DNA of 64,000 bases, from assembly GCF_002776525.5 (NCBI RefSeq), contig NC_045452.1, forward strand, positions 22,680,449 through 22,744,448, read 5' to 3'. Shown piece by piece: positions 1-11,000 of the stretch (positions are counted from its first letter, which is position 1; each line of letters starts with the position of its first letter). The notes beneath the pieces are model-generated. The model made no database searches, was not told the origin of the DNA, and was given only the letters and a program-made list of their open reading frames with translations. The stretch comes from Piliocolobus tephrosceles. Its lineage: Eukaryota > Chordata > Mammalia > Primates > Cercopithecidae. Made by a program: the position numbers and the translations under genes.

Positions 1-150
1 CACACCACCACGCCTGGCTAATTTTTGTGTTTTTTTAGTAGAGACAAGGTTTCACCATGTTAGTCAGGCTGGTCTCGAACTCCTGACCTCAGGTGATCCA
101 CTCCCCTCAGCCTCCCAGGATATTATAGGCGTGAGCCACCGCACCTGGCT
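1..150 (-). mobile_element. Alu, antisense, cut by window edge
   Basis: Begins in the right arm ('ccacgcctggctaattttt') and ends at the Alu 5' end 'gcacctggct'. Confidence 0.9.
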
Positions 151-258
151 GAAATCATTTATTTAAAGGTTTTAAAACCTTTAAAAAGGTGAGCTATGAT
201 TTCATACACTTTGAACAGGTAGTAGAGATTGTTTTACTTTTTAAAAATTACAACAATT

Positions 259-553
259 GGCTGGATGCGGTGGCTCACGCCTGTAATCCCAGCACTCTGG
301 GGGGCCAAGGCAGGCGGGTTGCCTGAGATCAGGAGTTTGAGACCAGTCTGGCCAACATGGTGAAACCCCATCTCTACTAAAAATATGAAAAAATTAGCTG
401 GGCATGGTGGCGTGCGCCTGTAATCCCAGCTACTCAGGAGGTTGAAGCGAGGGAAATGCTTGAACCAGGAAGGTGGAGGTTGCAGTGAGCTGAGATCGCG
501 CCACTGTACTCCAGCCTGGGCGACAGAGCGAGACTCGGTCTCAAAAAAAAAAA
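259..553 (+). mobile_element. Alu (S type), sense
   Basis: Complete dimer; flanked by imperfect target repeats 'ttacaacaatt' and 'ttacgcaacaatt'. Confidence 0.93.
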
Positions 554-1207
554 TTACGCAACAATTAAATTTCTATCTATCATAAGTAGGAAAGTGTTTC
601 CCATGTAATATATATTTAGAACCATTTTTATTTTAAAAATGAAAATATGTAGGACATAGAATCACTAGTGCATATCCAGTCAAAGTTTTCTGGATTTTTT
701 CCCTTCTACTTTCCCCAAAGTACTTGTTAGTCATATAAAATATACAGACCTTCTCACTTGGATTGTTAGGAATACTGTTCATAGCTTACTGTTAGAAAAA
801 AAGAACAAATGTAGATCTGGTATTAAGTGCAAATCGTTTTTATAATGAGCATTTATATCGTATATCTTAGGCAAATATAGACCATTTCCTTAGGTCTCTA
901 AAGTTGAAAGCTGAACTGTGATTGTTTACAAAGAGAATGTATAGCAGATGCAAAAGGAGAAGTGAGGAAATATCAACTGTAGTGTTTCCATAGCAATGAA
1001 TAATTGCTCCAGAATGGAAGGAGAACCCTTTCCTCTAGTTCTGAGATCATTATGTGAAAGGATGGGACACTTTACCCATAAAGTCATAATCTGAGTATGT
1101 TTATGTTTTTCTCTCCTTCTGTGTGCAGTTATTCAACAGGTGCCTCTAGCTCAGTAAGTGGTGATGAAGAACAGTTGTTTTAATTGTTTAATTAATTTAA
1201 TAATGAA
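554..1207 (+). other. XPNPEP3 intron, unique sequence
   Basis: AT-rich sequence between two Alus. I see no exon, RNA gene or recognisable repeat. Confidence 0.5.
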
Positions 1208-1520
1208 GGCCAGGCACGGTGACTCATGCCTGTAATCCCAGCACTTTGAGAGGCTAATGTGGGTGGATCACAAAGTCAGGAGTTTGAGACCAGCCTGGCC
1301 AATATGGTTAAACCTCATCTCTACTGAAAATACAAAAATTAGCCGGGCGTGGTGGTGGGCCCATGTAGTGCCAGCTACTTGGGAGGCTGAGGCAGAAGAA
1401 TCGCTTGAACCTGGGAGGTGGAGGTTGCAGTGAGCCGAGATTGTGCCACTGCATTCCAGCCTGGGTGACAGAACGAGACTCTGTCTCAAAAATAAAGAGA
1501 GAGAGAGAAAGAAAGAGAAA
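1208..1520 (+). mobile_element. Alu, sense, with purine-rich tail
   Basis: Complete; the tail has become an AG-rich repeat. It ends 306 bases before XPNPEP3 exon a. Confidence 0.93.
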
Positions 1521-1825
1521 ATCAAAGCCTGAATAAAGCTTTAGTCCTATGTATATCGTCCTTTATAAAGAACACTGAAGTTCAGGGGCAGAAAAGCTGG
1601 ATGTTCCGTCTTAGAATGTCTTGCCATTTCCAGGGAATTACCTTTTTAGTGATTTATAATCAAACCTTTATTGCTTCAGTCCTGAGAGAGTCTTACTCTC
1701 AACACTTCACAGTTCCACATTACAGGTTTTACAGTTTTGACTCTTGTTGAAGTTGTTATGACAGTTGATATTTCTTGTTGCTGGTAGTTTTGTTTTAAAT
1801 TTATTTTTTGGCTTCTCATTCTAAG

Positions 1826-2028
1826 CTGAGACGAACATGGTTTGGTATGACTGGATGAGGCCCTCGCATGCACAGCTTCACTCTGACTATATGCAGCCCT
1901 TGACTGAGGCCAAAGCCAGGAGCAAGAACAAGGTTCGGGGTGTTCAGCAGCTGATACAGCGCCTCCGGCTGATCAAATCTCCTGCAGAAATTGAACGAAT
2001 GCAGATTTCTGGGAAGCTGACATCACAG
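1826..2028 (+). CDS. XPNPEP3: XPNPEP3 coding exon a (residues 197-264)
   Basis: The acceptor is ttctaag before ctgagacg and the donor is cacag/gtatga. It enters in phase 1 (GCT for Ala197 is split G/CT) and leaves in phase 0; 203 nt. It codes the linker between the N-domain and the pita-bread domain, starting ETNMVWYDWMRPSH and ending GKLTSQ. The internal ATG at 1837 is not a start, because the reading frame continues from the upstream exon. Relative to the human protein I recall, it has Arg for Lys in 'AKSKNK' and Ser for Ala in 'MQIAGK'. Confidence 0.95.
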
Positions 2029-5000
2029 GTATGATTCCTATTGAAAAAGTTTTTTCCAGATTGGAAAAATCATAAGCTCTTAAGGTTCAGTAAGCACCTT
2101 GAGGCCATATACCCAGTGCAGCAGTCTCTTCACCGCACATGGGCATCTGGCTTCTGCTCCAGTGTATAGTGAACATACCTAGAGACTTACTTAATACCTT
2201 GCAAGACAAAGTAAATCTGCTTTCTGTGAAGGTGGTTCTTTTACCCATCAATCTTAATTATTTCTCCTTAGAACAACAGAAATTTATACTGTTTCCTTTC
2301 CTTATAGTTACACTAATAGCGTCAGTTAAACAGTTTGCTTCTAAGAAAGACTCAGGACCCAAAGTGACAGTGCTTACAGATCTGCAGTTTATTATAGGAA
2401 AAGGGTGAAAAATAATCATAGTATGAAAGTAAGGATATCTATCACAGCCAATGGCTATCTCAGAGCAAAGAGTCGAGAGAAACCAGGTGCAGGCTTCAGT
2501 GGTCCTCCCTAGGTAAGGACCAGGCAGGATGTATCTTTCTCTTACAGATTAGGAATCACCAGTGTTGTCATACTCTTCTCAGGCTGCCATTACAAAATAT
2601 CACAGTCTGCATGGCTTAAACAAGAGAAATTGATTGTCTCATAATTTTGCAGTCTGGAAGTCCGAGATCAAGGTGCCATCATGTCCATTTCTGGTGAGGG
2701 CTCTCCTGGCTTACAGAAGGCCGCTTTCTTGCTGCGTCCTTACATGACAATGAAAGAGGGCCTTCTTGTATGGCCATAGTCCTGTCAAATTAGAGCCCCA
2801 CCCTTAATTACCTAATTTAACCTTAATTACCTCCTAAAGACATAGAGAGTAGAGCTTAAACACATTAATTCTGGGGGAAACACAATTCAGTCCATGGCAC
2901 ATGCAGCAGAATACCTCAGAATCAGAGACCCCAAAATGGAATCTCAGCTAGGGATTTTTGTTTTTTTGGTCACATAATCACATTCCTGCTATATAACAGT
3001 AAAGCCCCCCAGAGGTTTCACAGAGACCAAGTGTAACCATAAATCTCATTGGCAAACTGATACAAACTACCCCAAAACTCCTTATTTCATTTATTCTCTC
3101 CAAGGTGTTGGCCATTGACTTAATTTAAAAAATTTTTTTACTGTGGTGAAATATGCATAACATAAAATATATCATATTGACCATTTTTTTTGTTTTTGAG
3201 ACAGAGTCTTGCTCTGTTGCCCAGGCTGGAGTGCAGTGGCCGGATCTCAGCTCACTGCAAGCTCCGCCTCCCGGGTTTATGCCATTCTCATGCCTCAGCC
3301 TCCCAAGTAGCTGGGACTACAGGCGCCCGCCACCTCGCCCGGCTAGTTTTTTTTTGTATTTTTTAGTAGAGACGGGGTTTCACCATGTTAGCCAGGATGG
3401 TCTCGATCTCCTGACCTTGTGATCTGCCTGTCTCGGCCTCCCAAAGTGCTGGGATTACAGGCTTGAGTCACCGCGCCCGGCCATTGTGACCATTTTTAAG
3501 TTGCAATTCAGTGACATGAAGGATATTCACATTGTTGTGCCCACTTTTGCCACCTTTTTCCATCATTCCAAATAGAAACTGTACATAAATCATAACTTCC
3601 CATTCTTCCTCCTCCAGCCCCCAGTAACCTCTCCTTTCTCTATGAATCTACCTATTCTAGCTACTGCATAGAAATGGAATCATACAACATTTGGCTTTTT
3701 GTGACTGGCTTATTTTGTGACTAGCATAATGTTTTTAAGGTTCTTCCGTTAGAATTTCATTTTTTTTTTTTTTTTAGATAGAGTCTCGCTCTGTTGCCCA
3801 GACTAGAGTACAGTAGCATGATCACAGCTCACTGCAGTCTTGACCTCCTGGGTTCAAGTGATCTTCCCACCGTAGCCTCCCAAGTAGCTGGGACCATGGG
3901 CGCATGCCACCATGCCTGCTAATTTTTTAAAATTTCTTATAGAGATAGGGTTTATCAGTGTTGTCCAGGCTAGTCTCAAACTCCTGAGCTCAAGCAATCC
4001 GCCCACCTTTACCTCCCAAAGTGCTGGAATTATAGGTGTGAGCTGCCATGCCCAGCTTCATTCTTTTTAAAGACTGAATAATATTCCATTGTATGCATAT
4101 GCCATATTTTATTTGTTCATTCATCCATTGATAAACATTTGGTTTCTTTCTATGTTTTTTTTTTTTTACTATTGTGAATAATGTTGCTGTGAACGTAAGT
4201 GTACAAATATCTTGTGTTCAAGTCTCTTTTAATTCTATTTGGTATATGCACACAACTGGAGTTGCTAGATCAAATGGTAATTTTATATTTAATATCTTGA
4301 GGGCCACCATACTGTTATCCATAGTGGCTGCACCATTTCACATTCCCACTAGCAACACACCAAGGGTTCCAATTTCTCCACTCTACACCAACATTTGTTC
4401 TGTTTTTGTGGTAATAGCCAATCCTAATGGGTGTGAAGTGGTATCTTATCGTGGTTTGGATTTGTATTTCCCTAATAATTAGTGGTATTGGGCATCTTTT
4501 TATGTACTTCCTGCCTTCCTAATGGTTTGGTTTTGTTTTTTGTTGTTTTTTACTTTCTTTTTGAGACAGTGTCTCGCTGTCACTCAGGTTGGAGTGCATG
4601 GTGAGATCATAGTTTATTGCAGCCTTGAATTCCTGGACTTAGGGGAGACTTTTGGCTCAGCCTCCTGAGTAGCTTGGATTACAGGCACATACCACCATGC
4701 CTGGCTAATTTTTTAGGTTTTTGTAGAGATGGGGTCTCACTATATTACCCAGGCTGGTATTGAACTCCTGGCCTCAAGAGATCTTCCGTCCTCAGCCTCC
4801 CAAAACACTAAGATCACAGGCATGAACCACCATGCCAAGCCTCTTAACAATTTCAATCAGCCAGGCGCGGTGGCTCAAGCCTGTAATCCCAGCACTTTGG
4901 GAGGCCGAGACGGGCAGATCACGAGATCAGGAGATCGAGACCATCCTGACTAACACAGTGAGACCCTGTCTCTCCTAAAATACAAAAAACTAGCCGGGCG

Positions 5001-8000
5001 AGGTAGTGGACGCCTGTAGTCCCAGCTACTTGGGAGGCTGAGGCAGGAGAATGGTGCAAACCTGGGAGGTGGAGGTTGCAGTGAGCTGAGATCCGGCCAC
5101 TGCACTCCAGCCCAGGTGACAGAGCAAGACTCCATCTCAAAAAAAAAAAAAAAAAATTTCAATCAGTATGTTTCCTGCCACACCTTGACCAAGGAAGGAA
5201 CTTTAGCAAAATAGCTCTGGCTAATTCTAAGCCCAGAATTAGCAGAACAGTTCACTCTGCCCCCATAACCAATAATAACTCTATTTTTTGATAAAACAGT
5301 AATCCTGAGTTGACAACAGTTAACTTCACTTCTCAATATCATATAGATAATCAAAATATATAGACAAGCAGGGCACAGTGGCTCACCCCTATAATCTCAG
5401 CACTGAGGCCAAGGTGGGAGGATCACGTGAGGCAGCAAGGATTTAGAGACCAGCCTGGCAACATGGCAAGACCTCACCTCTACAAAAAAAACTATATTTT
5501 AATTAGCCAGGCATTGTGGCATATGCCTGTAGTCCTAGTTACTCTGGAGGCTGACGCAGAGGGATCACTTTAGACCAAGAGTTTAAGGTTGCAGTGAAGT
5601 AGTACCACATCACTGCACTCCAGCCTGGGTGACAAAGCAAACCCTGTCTCTAAAAAAATGCATACATAGAATCCAAACATTTACGGTGATCAGTGAAGGG
5701 TTGGTACTGATTTAAAGAGATAGCTGAATTATCCAATTATACTTTCTTGTGTTTTTGTATGAACTGTACAGTCTTTTGGACTCCCTGATCCACGGTTTTC
5801 TGCACTTTATGGTATATATCTACTGAGTTATTAGAAATAATACTCTATCATTAATCAAGTCTAAATATTCATCAAACCAATTCTCCTCCATAGGGATAAC
5901 ATCCCAACAGGACTTTAATTCAGTCTCTCAATATATTTGATCATCATCATCAGTATTATACTAAATTTTATAAGCTCCTAAAATATCAATTTTACCTGAC
6001 CCCATCTTACATCATGTAGCAGTACCATTGAAGCGAGAAGTCAGACAAAATTTAGCTGCTAAAGGCTTACATTAAAATAAAAATTAAGGCCAGGTGTGGT
6101 GGCTCACACCTGTAATCCCAGCACTTTGGGAGGATGAGGCAGGAGAATCACTTAAGCTCAGGAGTTCAAGACTAGCCTGGGCAACAGGGAGAGACCCCCA
6201 TCTCTACAAAAAATTTTTAAAAATAGCCAGATGTTGTGGTCCCAGCTGCTTGGGAGGCTGAGGAAGGAGGATCACTTGAGCTGAGGCAGTTGAAGCTGCA
6301 ATGAGATTTGATTGTGCCACTGCACTCCAGCCTGGGCAACAGAGTGAGACCCCATCTCAAAAAAGAATAATAAAAATTAAAAAAATAAAATTAACAAGAC
6401 AGCTGGATGCAGTGGCTCACGCCTATACTCCCAACACTTTGGGAGGCCAAAGCGGGCAGATCACTTGAGCCCAGGAGTCCAAGACCAGCCTGGGCAACAT
6501 GGTGAAACCCTGTCTCTGCAAAATACAAAAAAATTAGCTAGGCATGGTGTTACGCACCTGTAGTCCCAGCTACTCAGGAGGCTGAAGTGGGAGGATCACA
6601 TGAGCCCAGGGAGGTCAAGGCTGCAGTGAGCTGAGATTGCACCACTGCACTCCAGCCTGGGTGACAGAGTGAGACCCTGTCTCAATAAAGAAAGAAATAA
6701 AAGAAGACAAAATCATGGTGTAATTATTTTGTCCCTCCCTGTGCAATTTACCTCTTCTTATATACCATATATTATTTCTCATAGGAGTCTAGATCAGAGA
6801 CCATATCTCTGCTATTTCAAGATTCAAAACATCTTGAAAACAGCCAAATTTCCTTCTCGAAAAGTTACATGATTTGGCCAGATGTGGAGACTCATACCCG
6901 TAATCCCAGCACTTCGGGAGGCCAAGATGGGTGGATCACTTGAGCTCAGGAGTTTGAAACCAACCTCGGCCTCATAGTAAGACCCCATTTCTACAAAAAA
7001 ATAATGTTTTAATTAGCTGGATGTGGTGGCACATGCCTGTAGTCCCAAGTACTTGGGAGGCTGACATGGAAAGATCACTTGAGCCCAGGAAGTCAAGGCT
7101 GCAGTAAGCCATGATCATGCCACTGGTTACATGGTTTAGCTGGGTGCGGTGGCTCACGCCTGTAGTCCCAGCTAGTTGGGAGGCTGAGGCAGGAGAATCG
7201 CTTGAACCTGGGAGGCGGAGGTTGCAGTGAGCAGAGATAGCGCCACTGCACTCCAGCCTGGGTGACAGAGTGAGACTTTGTCTCAAAAGAAACAAGAGAA
7301 GAGAAGAGAAGACATGACACAACCCTAGTCCTGTTTAAAGTTTGTCCAGGATCCACAAACTGCACTACAGGAAAAGAATGCTTGGCACTCAGTTGCATTG
7401 TTGGAGCTGTTAAAAAGCACCTCAACTGGTTGCATCCTTTAGTTAGAATTTCCATAGACCAGCGGGTCCGAGTCTCCCATGCATGCACAACGTGGGTTTC
7501 TGCCATGGGAATGAATCACTGGCAGTCGTGCTTGGGATCCCTTGGACTCCATTTAAATTAAGGTATCTGTAATGCAGCTTGTGTTCACATGCAAGCTTAT
7601 TCCTGTTGTTGGGTTGGTTTGGGCATGTTGTCATCGTGCATGCTGTAAATTGTTAAGACCCATTTTGATAGCACTGTCTGTCATTTCAGCTTGCCACTTT
7701 TGTTCTTACTCCTGAAATAGGATGCCTTCAAGGCGCCCTATTGGCATTGGCAAATCTATTTCTTTTTCTTTTTTTTTTTTTTTTTTTTGAGATGAAATCT
7801 CCCCTCCTCCCAGCCCCTGGTAACTTTTACTTTTTCTGTGACTCTGCGTATTCTAGCTACTTCATATCAGTAGAAGCATACAGTATTTGTCTTTTTGTGA
7901 CTGGCTTACTTCACTTAGTATAATGTTTTCAGAGTTCATCCATTTTGTAGCATTTATCACAGTGACATTCCTCTGTGGCTGAATGATATTCCATTGTATG

Positions 8001-11000
8001 TATAGACAACGTTTCCTTCATCTTTTCATCTGTCTTTGGACACTTGGGTTGTTTCCATCTTTTGGGCTATGATGACTAATGCTGGTATGTACCTGGGTTT
8101 ACAAATAATTGTTCAGGTCCCTGCTTTCAGTTCTTTGGGGTATATACCCAGAAGTAGAATTGTTAGATCTGTGGTGATTCTGTGTTTAATTTTTTTTTTC
8201 TTTTTTTGAGACCGAGTCTCCATTTGTTCCCAGGCTGGAGTGCAGCAGCACCATCTTAGCTCACTGCAACCTCCATCTCCTGGGCTCATGTGATCTTCCC
8301 ACCTCAGCCTCCTGATTATATGTTTAATTTTTTGAGAAACCACCATCCAGTTTTCCACAGCACATGGACCATTTTACATTTCTACCAGCAATGCACAGGG
8401 GTTCCAGTTTTTCTACATTCTTGCCAATCAATGCTTGTTATTTTCTGCCTTTTGAGTACTAGCCACCTTAACGGGTGTGAAATGACATCTCATAGTTTCT
8501 ATTTGCATTTCCTTAACATGTTGAGGATATTTTCATGTGTTTATTGGTCATTTGTATATCTTATTTGGAGAAATACCAGTTCAGTTCCTTTGCCCATTTT
8601 TTAAATTGGGCTGGGTATTTTTGTTGTTGAGTTGTAGGAATTCCTTATATGTTTTTGATATTAATGCCTAATCCAATATATGGTTTGCAAATATTCTCCC
8701 ATTATGAGGGTTGGCTTTTTACTATTGATGGCATCCTTTAATGCTCAAGATTTTTAAATTTTTATAAAGTCCAGTTTGTTTTTTTGTTGTTGTTAACTGT
8801 GCTTTTGATGTCATATCCAAGAAAATATTACCAAACCCAGTGTCATAAAGATACTCCCCTGTGTTTTCTTCTAAGAGTTTTATAGTTTTTTGTTTAGGTC
8901 TTTGACCCATTTTGAGTTAATATTTATATATGGTGTAAACTAAGGGTCTAACTTTATTCTTTTTCATGCCCACTTTCTTTCTTGATTTTATTTCTTTTGT
9001 AAAGTCCTAAACTTACTATCTTTTTATTATCCAGGAAGTTGGGATAAAAGATCTTAAACTGCCTTTTTACATCTTTCTGAGATCTAACAGCAAAGTCACA
9101 TATGAAGTTCATGCTGGTGGATGCCTTTTATCACAGTATCAGTCATAGCCTGGGTGTTCATTTCTGTCCTCATACAACCAGAACCATACTGTCTGCATCC
9201 ACAGCATTTCTGCAGCTTCAGGAGGCACTGACTGTATGACGAGGGAGAGGCAGGATAGTTGCCCATATCCAACGTATGATAGGCCCCTCCTTTCATCCAT
9301 TTTAATAAACTAGGGGTTTCCCTGTGAACCATTCTCTCTCACTCAGCAGTATTCAAAATAAGAGATACTGTTCTTTGATCTAAAATTCTCAGGAACCATT
9401 TTTAACAAGAGTTCCTCAAGGTATTGCATGTAATAATCTAGAAAATGGCTCATTTTCTTCACTGAATAGCCGTTTACATCCATGTTTTTTTACCCATCAC
9501 TGTCAACTTGCTGCTTGAATTATTTTAGCTGTGGTTGGTCTCAGTTGACTCATCAAAAAAAAAAAAAAAAAAGTAGTAGCCCAGTTTCTTTGGGTTGGAG
9601 CTCCATCTGTTGATCAAAAAAAGAAGCTCATCTAAAAGAGATTCTGAGCTTACTTTCAGCCAGCGCCGAAGGCACTAACCAAACTACTGAATATTTAGAC
9701 CTACCAGCAATTCAGAATTCCCTCCGAATCCATTTTGCTAGCTCGTGAAGTTCAGGGTCTATCATTTCCACATTCCATGATTTCAAACATGTGCCATAGC
9801 AAACCAAGGATGAATTTTTTTAAAAATGAGTCAGTTGTGCTGGGACAGCTGGATATCCACATGCAAAAGAATGAAGTTGTGACTGGGCACGGTGGCTCAC
9901 GCCTGTAATCCCAGCACTTTGAGAGGCGGAGGCGGGCAGATACGAGGTCAAGAGATAAGACCATCGTGGCCAACATGGTGAAGCCTCATCTCTACTAAAA
10001 ATACAAAAATTAGCTGGACGTGGTGGTGGGCACCTGTAATCCCAGCTACTTGGGAGGCTAAGGCAGGAGAATTGCTTAAACCTGGGAGGTGGAAGTTGCA
10101 GTGAGCCAAGATCACGCTACTGCACTCCAGTCTGGTGATAGAGTGAGACTCTATCTCAAAAAAAAAAAAAAGGAATGACGTTGTACCCCTACTTCACACG
10201 TTATCTAAAAATTAATTAGCCAAGTGTGGTGGCATATGCCTGTAATCCTGAGTACTCGGGAGGCAGAGTCTCCCTTTGTTCCCAGGCTGCCGTGTGGCAA
10301 TAGGAAAATCACTTGAACCCAGGCCAGGAGGCAGAGATTGCGGTGAGCCAAGATTACACCACTGCACTCCAGCCTGGGCAACAGAGCAAGACTCTATCTC
10401 ACAAATTAAGTAAATAAATAAATAAAATGGATCAGTGACCTAAACTTAAGAGCTAAAATTATAAAACTATTAGGAAAAAACATAAGGGTGAATCTTCCTG
10501 ACCTTGGATTTGCCAAAGGATTCTTAAGTATGATACCAAAAGTACAGGCACCAAAAGAAAAAGTAGATAAATTAGAATTTATCAATGTTTAAAACTTCTG
10601 TACGTCAAAGGACACTTTTCTCACACTGAGAAACAGCATTAGAGAAAAAAAAGGCCGGGCACGGTAACCCACGCCCGTAATCCCAGGACTTTGGGAGGCT
10701 GAGGTGGGCGGATCACCTGAGGTCAGGAGTTCCAGACCAGCCTGGGCAACATAGTAAAACCCCGTCTCTACTAAAAATACAGAAAATTAGCCAGGAATGG
10801 TGGTGAGTGCCTATAATCGTAGCTACTTGGGAGGCTGCGACAGGAGAATTGCTTGAACCTGGGAGGCGGAGGTTGCAGTGAGCCAAGATCACACCACTAC
10901 CCTCCAGCCTAGGCAACAGAGCAAGACTCTGTCTCAAAAACAAAGTAGTTAATTAAACAATTTAATTTAAGAATAAATGAAAAGGCTGAGCGCAGTGGCT

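Larger units (their letters stand above)
3123..4540 (-). mobile_element. Old L1M 3' region (with nested Alus)
   Basis: 'aatattccattgtatgcata', 'tgaataatgttgctgtgaac', 'gctgcaccatttcacattcc' and 'cctaatgggtgtgaagtgg' are the reverse complement of the L1 ORF2/3' region. Alus at 3184 and 3760 interrupt it. Confidence 0.8.

Noticed and set aside
1268..1525. Short ORFs with phrases such as 'LSPRLECSG', 'VAQAGVQWP' and 'LSLPSSWDYR' throughout the window
   Set aside because: These are chance translations of Alu in either strand; the same peptides recur at dozens of positions and none has splice or promoter context.
1837..2034. ATG at 1837 as a possible XPNPEP3 start
   Set aside because: It is an internal Met (residue 201); the exon begins upstream at a splice acceptor and the frame continues from earlier exons outside the window.
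9096..9332. 78-codon minus-strand ORF
   Set aside because: Not recognised and without flanking signals; kept only as part of the unexplained block.
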